DNA of 64,000 nucleotides, taken from Limimaricola sp964022235 (GTDB lineage: Bacteria > Pseudomonadota > Alphaproteobacteria > Rhodobacterales > Rhodobacteraceae). Positions 7,720 to 15,178 of the stretch are shown here, piece by piece. The position numbers were made by a program, and so were the translations under genes. The notes beneath the pieces were generated by a model that was not told where the DNA came from, searched no databases, and was given only the letters and a program-made list of their open reading frames with translations. The stretch lies in NCBI RefSeq assembly GCF_964022235.1, contig NZ_CAXHZL010000006.1, positions 158,922-222,921 on the forward strand, read 5' to 3'. Position 1 is the stretch's first letter, and each line of letters begins with the position of its first letter.

Positions 7720-9410
7720 CCGGCCACCACGTCGACGCTGCTGTTGGGGTCTATGGAAACGGTGCCCTGTTTGCGGATGTGGCTTTCCACCACGTCCCAG
7801 ATCGCGGGCCCTTCGGTGCCTTCGTTGACGCTGGCCCAGCCCGCGACGACGTAGGACTTCGACGGGTCGATCTTTTCGCCCGAAGCCAGATGCGTCATCT
7901 CGGTGACCCGGCTGCCCTGAGGCTGGGCGATGTCGATGCGGTAGCCCATGCCACCGACGCGCACCATGTCACCACCCTGCTGATAGTAGGGGTCGGGGTT
8001 GAACAGGTTGTCGGCCACGTCCTCGAGGATCAGCTTCAGCGTCTCGCCGGTCATCTCCGAGCGGTAGGCCGCCGGGTAGCTCATGGCGGTGGCGTTGAAC
8101 ACGTCCTCGCGGGTGATCTCCTGTCCGGGCATCAAGGAGGCCCCCCACCGAAAGCCCGGCGACAGCGCGATCTCGGCCTCGCGCTCCTCGATCAGCGCGT
8201 TGCAGATGAGGTCGTCCCATGTGCCGTTGAAGTTGCCGCGCCGGTAGAGAAGCGAATCCGTGGTGCCCAGCACCTCGGCCATCTCGTCCTTGAACGGCGC
8301 ACGGGTCTCCTCGACCAGCGCGGTCATCTCCGCATCGGGCGCGATCACGTCCGAGAAGATCGGGATCAGCCGGTGCGACAGACCCTTGAGCGCGCCGTCC
8401 TGCACGTCCAGATCGACACGGGAGACGAATTTGCCATGGCTGCCCGAGGCGATCAGATGCGTGGTGCCGATCAGCACCGGTTCGGGCAGGGCGTCGTGGG
8501 TGTGGCCCGTGAGGATCACGTCGATGCCCGGCACCTGTGCAGCCATCTTGCGGTCGACGTCGAAGCCGTTGTGCGACAGCACCACGACCACCTCGGCGCC
8601 CGCGTCGCGCGCCTCCTGCACCACCTCGGCCATCCGCTCCTGGCGCACGCCGAAGCTGAGATCCGGGAACATCCAGTTGGGGTTGGCGATGGGGAGGTAG
8701 GGAAACGCCTGGCCGATCACGGCGATCGAGGTGCCGCCGCGCTCGAACATCTTGTAGGGTTCATAGGCCGGCTCGTCCCACGTCGCGTCGAAGATGTTCG
8801 CGCCGAGGAAGGCAGGGTCGAGCTCGTTCTCGACGATCTCGTTGACGCGGTCGATGCCTAGCGTGAACTCCCAATGCGAGGTCATCGCATCGGTGCCGAG
8901 CGCGTTGAACAGCCGCACCATGTCGGCGCCTTGGGTCTTCAGCGCGGGAAGGGAGCCCTGCCAGGTGTCGCCGCCATCGAGCAGCAGCGCATCGGGCCGT
9001 TCGGCGCGGATCGCCTTGAGCACGGTGGCGATGCGGTCGAGACCGCCCATGCGACCGTATTCGCGCCCCAGTGCGACGAAGTCGTCATAGGTCAGCGCGT
9101 AATCGAGCGCCGAGCCGTCTTCGATGCCGTAAAGTTTGCGAAAGGCGGCCCCGGTGACGTGGGGCACGAGGCCGCGCGCTTCGCCGACGCCGAGGTTGAT
9201 CTCGGGCTCCCGGAACCAGATCGGCTGGGTCTGGGCGTGGATGTCGGTAATATGGATCAGCGTGACGTTGCCCGGGCCACCGGTGCCGATCAGGTCTTCC
9301 TGGCTCAGCCGCTGCTGGGCCGCGAGCCGCGACCAGTCGCCAAAGCCGGAAGCGCCCCAGAGCGCCGAGGTGGCAAGGCCGGCCTGAAGGAAGTGTCGGC
9401 GGGCGATCAT
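7716..9410 (-). CDS. soxB: Thiosulfohydrolase SoxB
   Basis: A 564-residue dimanganese enzyme that cleaves the terminal sulfone from SoxY-thiocysteine-S-sulfate to release sulfate in the periplasm. A Tat signal (MIARRHFLQAGLA) starts the protein. Calcineurin-like metal motifs are seen at ITDIHAQ (Asp57, His59), GGDTW (Asp148), SHNGFD and TGHTHD; the C-terminal 5'-nucleotidase-type domain follows. The start at 9410 removes an 18-residue extension that would hide the Tat signal; GAAAGGACCGCTC lies upstream. It is separated from soxA by 87 bases with a strong hairpin and a candidate regulatory repeat. Confidence 0.96.
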   Translation of the reverse strand: MIARRHFLQAGLATSALWGASGFGDWSRLAAQQRLSQEDLIGTGGPGNVTLIHITDIHAQTQPIWFREPEINLGVGEARGLVPHVTGAAFRKLYGIEDGSALDYALTYDDFVALGREYGRMGGLDRIATVLKAIRAERPDALLLDGGDTWQGSLPALKTQGADMVRLFNALGTDAMTSHWEFTLGIDRVNEIVENELDPAFLGANIFDATWDEPAYEPYKMFERGGTSIAVIGQAFPYLPIANPNWMFPDLSFGVRQERMAEVVQEARDAGAEVVVVLSHNGFDVDRKMAAQVPGIDVILTGHTHDALPEPVLIGTTHLIASGSHGKFVSRVDLDVQDGALKGLSHRLIPIFSDVIAPDAEMTALVEETRAPFKDEMAEVLGTTDSLLYRRGNFNGTWDDLICNALIEEREAEIALSPGFRWGASLMPGQEITREDVFNATAMSYPAAYRSEMTGETLKLILEDVADNLFNPDPYYQQGGDMVRVGGMGYRIDIAQPQGSRVTEMTHLASGEKIDPSKSYVVAGWASVNEGTEGPAIWDVVESHIRKQGTVSIDPNSSVDVVAG

Positions 9411-9436
9411 GAGCGGTCCTTTCGGATCAGATGCTA

Positions 9437-9446
9437 GAATTTGAAT
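9437..9446. promoter_or_regulatory. Direct half-sites GAAT-TT-GAAT before soxB
   Basis: Two GAAT half-sites (9437-9440 and 9443-9446) lie 27 bases upstream of the soxB start, in the soxA-soxB gap. They use the same half-site as the perfect operator at 1195 and the near-match before soxX, but as a direct rather than inverted repeat. They could mark an internal, separately regulated promoter for soxB-C-D. Confidence 0.3.
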
Positions 9447-9461
9447 ATGTTTGGGCGAAAT

Positions 9462-9492
9462 CACCCCGCCACGGGCAAGCCCGGGCGGGGTG
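9462..9492 (-). other. Intercistronic hairpin between soxA and soxB
   Basis: CACCCCGCC (9462-9470) pairs perfectly with GGCGGGGTG (9484-9492), and an inner GGGC/GCCC pair extends the stem. On the coding strand only ATTT follows, so it is a weak terminator candidate. It may act as partial attenuator or RNA-stability element making soxX-Y-Z-A more abundant than soxB-C-D. Confidence 0.6.
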
Positions 9493-9497
9493 GTGTC

Positions 9498-10343
9498 TTA
9501 GTTGCGGACCGAGGGTCCTTCGACGGAAAGACCGTTGCCGCGCGAGGCGACGTAAAGCTCGAGCGCCACGAACTCCGGGCTGCCCGGCGAGAAGGTCTCG
9601 GCGCGGGTGTCGCGGATGCAGCCCTTGAAGCGGTCCTGCACGGCGTTGAGCTTGCCGTTCTTGAGCCGGTAGGTCGGAAAGCCGTTGATCTGGCCTTGGC
9701 TCAGGTGATCGGCGCGGATCATGTTGTCGTAGTTGTCTTCGTGACAGTTCGCGCAGGCCAGTTCGAGCTGGCCATAGCGGGTGTAGTAGATCTCCTTGCC
9801 CATTTCCCAGGTTTCCTGGACCGGGCCGTCGATCGCCACGTCGACCGGCATGCCGCGCGACACCGACGAGATCAGCGCCGTCATCTCGACCATGCGGTCG
9901 CCGGTATAGTCCCAGGCCTCGGCTCCGGCCCGCTCGGTGACGCATTCGTTGATCTGCATCTCGAGCGTCTGCACCTCGGCGCGTTCCTCATCCCACTTGG
10001 GATAGCTCGCGCGCACGCCCTTCAGGGCTTCGGGGTTCTCGTGGCACGAGGCGCAGGACTGGTCATCGGGGCCCATGGCGGTCTCGAAATCGGCGCGCGC
10101 GTTGTCGACGCCGATCATGCCGGGGTTCTCGAAGTCGTCCTCTTGGAGCGCCTGCGTCTCGGACGAGCGGTATTCCCAGCCCGAGAAGATCTCGCTGACG
10201 TATTCCATGTGCTCGGGCGCGGGGGCCTTGGTCACGATCTCAATCTCGCCGTCGATCGTGAATCCGACCTCCTGCGCAATGGCGACCGGAGCGGCCAGCC
10301 ACAGCGCCAGCCCGGCGGCGCCTGTCTTCAGCGTCTGTCTCAT
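9498..10343 (-). CDS. soxA: Sulfur oxidation dihaem cytochrome SoxA
   Basis: A 281-residue periplasmic cytochrome subunit. With SoxX it forms the enzyme that oxidatively joins thiosulfate to the SoxY cysteine. There is a signal peptide (about 1-23). It has two haem motifs, CASCH (97-101) and CANCH (197-201), and the cysteine-persulfide ligand in FKGCIRDTRAE (Cys242). This is the dihaem form; many SoxA proteins have lost the first haem. It lies 34 bases after soxZ in the same direction and is followed by a hairpin. Confidence 0.96.
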   Translation of the reverse strand: MRQTLKTGAAGLALWLAAPVAIAQEVGFTIDGEIEIVTKAPAPEHMEYVSEIFSGWEYRSSETQALQEDDFENPGMIGVDNARADFETAMGPDDQSCASCHENPEALKGVRASYPKWDEERAEVQTLEMQINECVTERAGAEAWDYTGDRMVEMTALISSVSRGMPVDVAIDGPVQETWEMGKEIYYTRYGQLELACANCHEDNYDNMIRADHLSQGQINGFPTYRLKNGKLNAVQDRFKGCIRDTRAETFSPGSPEFVALELYVASRGNGLSVEGPSVRN

Positions 10344-10377
10344 TCCGGTCTCCTCCCCGAAAGCGGTTGCTGCCGCA

Positions 10378-10707
10378 TCAGCCGACGGCGATCTCCTTGC
10401 TGTCCTCGTAGACGGAGCCGTCGTCGTCGTACCAGGTGAAGGCGAAGGTTCCCGATTCCGGCACCTTGGCCTGGAATTCGAGAAACGGGTTGGTCGAGAT
10501 CGCGGGCTCGAAGGTCACGTCGATGACGTTCTCGCCGTTGAAGTCGCAGGTGAAGCGATTGATGATCGAGCGCGGGATGAGGTTGCCCTCCTTGTCCTTG
10601 CGCTGCCCCGATTCCATCGGGTGCGAGATCAGGGTCTTGATCGTGATGACCTCGCCTGCGGTGGCGTCCTTGGGGACGCGTACGCGGGGGGTGACGTTCT
10701 CTGCCAT
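10378..10707 (-). CDS. soxZ: Sulfur carrier complex subunit SoxZ
   Basis: A 109-residue immunoglobulin-like partner of SoxY, exported as a folded complex with it since it has no signal peptide of its own. MAENVTPRVRVPKDATAGEVI opens the protein and ISHPMESGQRKDKEGNLIPR (about 28-47) is the strongly conserved family segment. The length is standard. It follows soxY by 23 bases. Confidence 0.95.
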   Translation of the reverse strand: MAENVTPRVRVPKDATAGEVITIKTLISHPMESGQRKDKEGNLIPRSIINRFTCDFNGENVIDVTFEPAISTNPFLEFQAKVPESGTFAFTWYDDDGSVYEDSKEIAVG

Positions 10708-10730
10708 GTCCTAGTTCCTTTCCCGGGGCC

Positions 10731-11153
10731 TCAGCCGCCGCATCCGCCGATCGTGACCTTCACCTCCTGTGCCGCGCGCGCGAAGCTGCCGTCGGCCATC
10801 TTGGCGATGGCGACCACTTCTTGCGTGCCGGCAAGGCGGATCCGGGTCGAGGCCATCTGCGCGCCCGCGAGCGGGCCGAAGTGGAACACGCCGACGTCGG
10901 GGTTCGGGTTGCCAGTGGCGAGGATCATGATCGACTCCGCGCCCGGCGCGTCGACCTCGACCGGCACCGTGTTGCCGTTCTCGGCGATCTCGGGCGCGGT
11001 CAGGGTCAGGCCGGTGTCGGCCATCTCGGCACCGCCGGTGAATTCGGCGATCATGTCCTCGGTTGGGGTGGCCAGCGCCATGCGCCCGCCAAGCATCACC
11101 GTGAGGCCGCTTCCGGCCAGCACGGCGAGGGTCTGTCTGCGTGAAAAGCTCAT
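10731..11153 (-). CDS. soxY: Sulfur-binding carrier SoxY
   Basis: A 140-residue periplasmic carrier to which all Sox pathway intermediates are covalently attached. It has a Tat signal (SFSRRQTLAVLAG) and ends in the defining GGCGG swinging arm, with carrier Cys138. The ATG at 11153 has a GGAGAGAGATG context and gives the proper Tat peptide; the in-frame start seven codons upstream is less likely. It lies between soxX and soxZ. Confidence 0.96.
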   Translation of the reverse strand: MSFSRRQTLAVLAGSGLTVMLGGRMALATPTEDMIAEFTGGAEMADTGLTLTAPEIAENGNTVPVEVDAPGAESIMILATGNPNPDVGVFHFGPLAGAQMASTRIRLAGTQEVVAIAKMADGSFARAAQEVKVTIGGCGG

Positions 11154-11178
11154 CTCTCTCCTCTCCTGCCGCACGCGA

Positions 11179-11658
11179 TCATTCCTCGTGCAGCGTCATC
11201 AGGTAGGCGACCACATCCTCGATCTGTTCCGCCGTCAGCAGCGGCGGCAGATCCTCGGGCGCCGCCTTGCCGGTGAAGTCGTCGCCGGGGCGGATGAAGC
11301 CGCTGGTCTTGTAGAAGGCCGGCATGATGGTACCGGGGAAGGTCATCTTGGCGTTCGAGACGATGCCGCGAAGTTCGGCCTCGTTCCAACGATCGGCGGC
11401 GCCATCGAGCGGCGGGCCGACGTCGCCGTGAAACGGCTCGGCCTCGAGCGCGCCAACCTGGTGGCAGGCGATGCAGTTGCCAAGGCTGCGGGTCGTCATG
11501 ACCTTGGCCCCCGCTTCGGCATTGCCGGCGATCCCGTTCAGCGATGTCTCGACCTCGCCGTATTCACCATACGCCACAGCGTCGGGCGCCACGACTTCGG
11601 CCTGTGCGACGGTGCCGGCCAGTGCCAGCCCGAGCGCGAATGCGATGTATCGCGTCAT
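11179..11658 (-). CDS. soxX: Sulfur oxidation monohaem cytochrome SoxX
   Basis: A 159-residue periplasmic cytochrome c, the electron-accepting partner of SoxA. It has a signal peptide (about 1-20) and the haem motif CIACH (62-66). Distal Met candidates lie in the TIMPAFYK region. The start at 11658 has GGGAGGAG directly upstream; the longer frame to 11718 would run across the regulated soxW-soxX gap. It heads the soxXYZA group and has its own candidate operator. Confidence 0.94.
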   Translation of the reverse strand: MTRYIAFALGLALAGTVAQAEVVAPDAVAYGEYGEVETSLNGIAGNAEAGAKVMTTRSLGNCIACHQVGALEAEPFHGDVGPPLDGAADRWNEAELRGIVSNAKMTFPGTIMPAFYKTSGFIRPGDDFTGKAAPEDLPPLLTAEQIEDVVAYLMTLHEE

Positions 11659-11728
11659 GTCTCCTCCCTGCGGCATTTTGTCCTCCGAACCGAGGTTAGA
11701 CCGAGTCCGGACCCGCAAGCAATAACAT

Positions 11729-11744
11729 ATTTGATTTATTGAAT
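11729..11744. promoter_or_regulatory. Candidate SoxR operator in soxW-soxX gap
   Basis: On the coding (minus) strand this reads ATTC-N8-AAAT, one base away from the perfect ATTC-N8-GAAT at 1195. It lies 70 bases upstream of soxX inside the 108-base soxW-soxX gap (11659-11766). In Pseudaminobacter salicylatoxidans SoxR binds the soxW-soxX and soxS-soxV regions, so a site is expected here. Confidence 0.5.
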
Positions 11745-11766
11745 ACGGTGCCGGAAAGCCGTGACG

Positions 11767-12345
11767 TCACCGTGGCTTGTCGGCCATCTCGAGCATTCGC
11801 GCGTGGTATTTCTGGAACGACTCGTCGCCCTCATAGCCGTGTTCGACAACCCAGTTGAGCAGGTTCAGCGTCGTGCTGGCGCCGAAGGCGCCGGGCATCA
11901 CCGCCACCGCCGCGCGGGGGGCCGCGACGCTCGATGCGACCTCTTCGGGCAGGAACATCATGGTCGGGGTGAACAACAGCCCCCAGCGCGCCACCATCTC
12001 TTTTTCGGGCAATACCGTGCCATCGAAATCGGTCACCTCGATGTCGCCGAACATGTTGAGTTGCACGACGAAGAAGCGCTCGCGCAGCGCCGCATCGATC
12101 TCGGGGACCACAAAGACCTCCTCGTGCATCTTCTTGCAGTAGATGCAGCCGCGCTGCTCGACGAGGAGCATGAGGCGCAGGCCTTCGTCGTTGGCCTCGG
12201 CCAGATCCTCGCGCAGATCGCGGAAGGTCTCGCGCATCCAGGGCGCCTTGTGCAGCCCATCGTCGCCGATGACCGGCTCGGCCAGGGCGGGGAGGGTCAT
12301 GAAGGCAGCGGTCAGGAGTGAAAGCAGCGGGGCGAGGCGTTTCAT
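11767..12345 (-). CDS. soxW: Periplasmic thioredoxin SoxW
   Basis: A 192-residue exported thioredoxin-like protein. The signal peptide covers about residues 1-22 and the active site is GCIYC (Cys67, Cys70), with a cis-proline region at LFTPTMMF. SoxW receives electrons from the membrane protein SoxV and keeps Sox proteins, notably SoxY, reduced. It lies 15 bases after soxV. Confidence 0.9.
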   Translation of the reverse strand: MKRLAPLLSLLTAAFMTLPALAEPVIGDDGLHKAPWMRETFRDLREDLAEANDEGLRLMLLVEQRGCIYCKKMHEEVFVVPEIDAALRERFFVVQLNMFGDIEVTDFDGTVLPEKEMVARWGLLFTPTMMFLPEEVASSVAAPRAAVAVMPGAFGASTTLNLLNWVVEHGYEGDESFQKYHARMLEMADKPR

Positions 12346-12360
12346 CTTGGTCTCCCTTGC

Positions 12361-13107
12361 TCAGCCAAAGCGGCTGAAGACGGAAAAATTGTCCAGCATC
12401 CACTGGGCGATGAGATTGACCGAGTTGGTGGCGATCAGCAGGCCGAACACCACGAGCAGCCCGCCGGTCAGTTTTTCGACCGCGCCGAGATGGTGGCGAA
12501 AGCGGGCCATGAAGCGGGTAAAGGGCGCGATGAAGACGGCGGCCAACAGGAAGGGCAGGGTCATGCCGATGCCATACGCCAACAGCAGCCACGCGCCTTG
12601 GGCGGCGGTCTGGGTGCTGCCGGCGGTGAACAGGATGACGCCCAGCACCGGTCCGACGCAGGGGGTCCAGCCGAAGGCGAAGGCCAGGCCCATGACGAAG
12701 GCCCCCGCGAGGCCGATGTTGCCGACCTCGCCCCGCTCGAGCTTGAACTGCCGGTAGAGCAGGGCGATCGGCAACAGCCCCAGAAAGTGAAGCCCCATCA
12801 GGATGATGATCGCCGCCGCGACCCAGCGCAGCAGTCCGAACCATTCGCGCAGGACCTGACCCGCAAGGGAGGCCGAGGCCCCCAGTGCCACGAAGACCAC
12901 GATGATCCCGGCGCAGAACAGGGCGGTGAAGAGCAGCGCCCGGCCCCGGTCGACCGCGGCTGTCCCGGATACGGCCCCGGCTTCGGCGTGCCGCGCTCCG
13001 GTCCCGGCGAGATAGCCGAGATAGAAGGGCACCATCGGTAGGATGCAGGGTGAGAGAAACGACAGCAGCCCCGCCAGAACCGCGCCGCCAAGCGTGACCT
13101 CGAACAT
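12361..13107 (-). CDS. soxV: CcdA-type thiol-electron transporter SoxV
   Basis: A 248-residue polytopic membrane protein (about six segments) of the CcdA/DsbD family. The paired redox cysteines sit in SPCILP (about residue 21) and TPCVGP (about 146). It moves reducing power from cytoplasmic thioredoxin to periplasmic SoxW. The ATG at 13107 is preceded by GGGGGAGCGG, making it preferable to the in-frame ATG at 13128. It is the first gene of the leftward sox operon, divergent from soxS. Confidence 0.92.
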   Translation of the reverse strand: MFEVTLGGAVLAGLLSFLSPCILPMVPFYLGYLAGTGARHAEAGAVSGTAAVDRGRALLFTALFCAGIIVVFVALGASASLAGQVLREWFGLLRWVAAAIIILMGLHFLGLLPIALLYRQFKLERGEVGNIGLAGAFVMGLAFAFGWTPCVGPVLGVILFTAGSTQTAAQGAWLLLAYGIGMTLPFLLAAVFIAPFTRFMARFRHHLGAVEKLTGGLLVVFGLLIATNSVNLIAQWMLDNFSVFSRFG

Positions 13108-13126
13108 CCGCTCCCCCGGTTGCCGC

Positions 13127-13155
13127 ATTCACATTCCCATACTATTATATGTGCA
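13127..13155. promoter_or_regulatory. soxV-soxS divergent regulatory region with dyad
   Basis: Only 49 bases separate the two start codons. The region holds ATTC direct repeats (13127-13130 and 13133-13136) and a dyad CACAT-N14-ATGTG (13130-13153). It corresponds to the soxS-soxV interval bound by SoxR in other Sox systems. Both promoters must fit within it or in the flanking gene starts. Confidence 0.45.
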
Positions 13156-13156
13156 A

Positions 13157-13573
13157 ATGAACCCGTCAATCGGCCCCCTCATGTTGCGCGCTCTGATCCT
13201 GTCGCTTGGCCTGTGGGCCTCTGCCCCCGCTTCCGTGCAGGCGGCGCTGGAGCTGGTGATGGTCGAGGAGGCGGGCTGCGTGTGGTGCGCGCGTTGGAAC
13301 GCCGACATCGGGCCTATCTATCCCAAGACCGAAGAGGGCGAGGCCGCGCCCTTGCGCCGGATCGACCTGCGCGAGGATTTGCCCGAGGATCTCGAGCTTG
13401 CGCGCCCGGCGGTGTTCACGCCGACCTTCGTTCTGGTGCAGGACGGAGTGGAGCTGTCGCGGATCGAAGGCTACCCGGGCGAGGATTTCTTCTGGGGTCT
13501 TCTCGGGCGGATGTTGGAGCAGGCGGAAGGCGGCACCTACAGCGAGGGTGACGCGGAGGTCACGCAGCCATGA
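13157..13573 (+). CDS. soxS: Periplasmic thioredoxin-like SoxS
   Basis: A 138-residue exported protein with a signal peptide (about 1-29) and a thioredoxin-like fold. Its active site is GCVWC (Cys41, Cys44), with a cis-Pro region FTPTFVLV. SoxS in Paracoccus reactivates SoxY. No ribosome-binding site is visible before the ATG at 13157 and the divergent soxV start is 49 bases away, so the message may have a very short leader. The ATG at 13181 is an alternative. It lies 98 bases before soxR. Confidence 0.88.
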   Translation: MNPSIGPLMLRALILSLGLWASAPASVQAALELVMVEEAGCVWCARWNADIGPIYPKTEEGEAAPLRRIDLREDLPEDLELARPAVFTPTFVLVQDGVELSRIEGYPGEDFFWGLLGRMLEQAEGGTYSEGDAEVTQP

Positions 13574-13671
13574 GCCTTCTTTCCTCGCAGGATTGCGGAC
13601 CCCGGCCCGGCTGCCTAAATAGCGGGCCTGACACCGGGCGGAAGCAGTTCGCCGCAGAGCGGAGTAGGCGA

Positions 13672-14007
13672 ATGGCACTGCCGAAGATCACCAACGACAT
13701 GAGCGAGGCCGACCTCGATCTGATGATGCGCAACGCATCCGAGGCTTCGGATTTTCTCAAGGCGTTGGGTCATGAGGGTCGGTTGATGATCCTGTGCCAC
13801 CTCGTCACCGGCGAGAAGTCGGTCAACGAGCTGGAGCAGCTGCTTTCGGCGCGGCAGGCGGCGGTGTCGCAACAGCTTGCGCGGCTGCGCCTCGAAGGGC
13901 TGGTGACGCCGCGCCGCGATGGCAAGACGATCTACTACAGCTTGACCGATGACCGGCCCCGCCGGATCATGGAGCTGGTTTACGAGCTGTTCTGCCGGTC
14001 GGAATGA
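13672..14007 (+). CDS. soxR: ArsR-family sox repressor SoxR (persulfide sensor)
   Basis: A 111-residue winged-helix repressor. Cys42 and Cys108 are exactly 66 residues apart, the SqrR sensor spacing. The recognition helix reads RQAAVSQQLARLRLE. The ATG at 13672 has GGAGTAGGCGA upstream; the in-frame ATG at 13570 would add a non-conserved leader and overlap soxS. SoxR is expected to repress both divergent sox transcripts until sulfane sulfur appears. It is a second sensor of the same type as the one at 1211. Confidence 0.9.
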   Translation: MALPKITNDMSEADLDLMMRNASEASDFLKALGHEGRLMILCHLVTGEKSVNELEQLLSARQAAVSQQLARLRLEGLVTPRRDGKTIYYSLTDDRPRRIMELVYELFCRSE

Positions 14008-14052
14008 TCGGCGGCGCGCCGGGGAGGGCGCGCGCTCCGGGGAGGATGTCGA

Positions 14053-15105
14053 ATGCTTGACTGGGTCGATGAGCCGACCCTCGCGGCGCTGTTTGGCTTG
14101 GGCGGCGGCGTCTTGCTCGGGCTTGCGGCGCGGCTGGGCCGTTTCTGCACGCTGGGCGCGATCGAGGATGCGCTTTATGGCGACAGCCTCGTGCGGATGC
14201 GGATGTGGGCGGTGGCCATCGCCATGGCGGTGGCGCTGGCCTCGGGGCTGACGGCGCTTGGCCTGCTCGATCCGAGCGACAGCTTCTACCTCGCGCAGGG
14301 CTGGAACCTCTGGGGCGCCGTCGCGGGTGGGCTGGTCTTCGGCTATGGCATGGCGCTGGCGGGCAACTGCGGCTATGGCGCGCTGGCCCGGCTCGGCGGC
14401 GGCGACATGCGGTCTTTCGTGATCGTTCTGGTGATGGGGCTCGCGGCCTATGTCACCCTGTCGGGGCCGCTTTCGGGACTCCGCGTGGCTCTGTTTGCTC
14501 CAAACTCCGCGACCGGGGCCTCGGGCATCGGCCACGCACTTTCGGGTCTGACCGGACTGCCGCTGGCGCTTTGTGGGGTGCTGATCGCCGCCGCGATCCT
14601 TGTCGCGGCGCTCTGGCCCCGTGCCGAGCCGATGCCGATCGGCGGCGCGCTTTGGGGCGGCGCGGTCGGGCTGGCCGTGGCGGGCGGCTGGGCCGGAACA
14701 GCTTGGTTGCATCGCGCCGGCTTCGACGCTTTGCCGGTCGTGTCGCATACGTTCTCGGCCCCTTTGGGCGAGACGATGCTTTACGCCATGACCTCAAGCG
14801 GCTCGGCGCTGAGCTTCGGTGTGGGCTCGGTGGCAGGCGTGCTCGTCGGGGCCTTCGTGGGCAGCCTCTGGAAGGGGCATTTCCGCTGGGAGGCCTGCGA
14901 AGACCCGCGCGAGCTCAAGCGGCAGATCCTCGGTGCGGCGCTGATGGGGTGGGGCGCCGTGACGGCCGCTGGCTGCAGCATCGGACAGGGGATCTCCGCG
15001 TTCTCGGTTCTGGCCTATAGCGCGCCGATCACGCTGGCTGCGATCGGGCTTGGTGCGGCGCTGGGACTGCGGCAATTGATCAGCGGCTTTGCCCCGGCCG
15101 AATGA
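14053..15105 (+). CDS. soxT: YeeE/YedE-family thiosulfate transporter SoxT
   Basis: A 350-residue inner-membrane protein with about nine or ten hydrophobic segments. It is the full-length, two-repeat version of the split transporter at 236-1115. Conserved pore cysteines occur in LAGNCGYGALARLGGGD (about residue 107) and AAGCSIGQG (about 308). SoxT proteins import thiosulfate or another sulfur signal to the cytoplasm, where SoxR can sense it. The start has GGGGAGGATG upstream and follows soxR by 45 bases. Confidence 0.88.
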   Translation: MLDWVDEPTLAALFGLGGGVLLGLAARLGRFCTLGAIEDALYGDSLVRMRMWAVAIAMAVALASGLTALGLLDPSDSFYLAQGWNLWGAVAGGLVFGYGMALAGNCGYGALARLGGGDMRSFVIVLVMGLAAYVTLSGPLSGLRVALFAPNSATGASGIGHALSGLTGLPLALCGVLIAAAILVAALWPRAEPMPIGGALWGGAVGLAVAGGWAGTAWLHRAGFDALPVVSHTFSAPLGETMLYAMTSSGSALSFGVGSVAGVLVGAFVGSLWKGHFRWEACEDPRELKRQILGAALMGWGAVTAAGCSIGQGISAFSVLAYSAPITLAAIGLGAALGLRQLISGFAPAE

Positions 15106-15129
15106 CGACACGCGCGGAAGCGCGTGACA

Positions 15130-15153
15130 ACACATACAAACATCGTAATGTGT
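15130..15153. promoter_or_regulatory. Dyad ACACAT-N12-ATGTGT before soxH-like gene
   Basis: A perfect 6-bp inverted repeat centred 37 bases before the SoxH-like start, in the short gap after soxT. Its arms share CACAT/ATGTG with the dyad in the soxV-soxS gap, though the spacer differs by two. It may mark a separately controlled promoter. Confidence 0.4.
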
Positions 15154-15178
15154 CTCAAATTTTTTCGGAGACATGCCC

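Noticed and set aside
10075..11742. 555-codon open frame opposite soxX-Y-Z-A
   Set aside because: It spans four well-supported genes on the other strand and shows only reverse-frame repeats of them.
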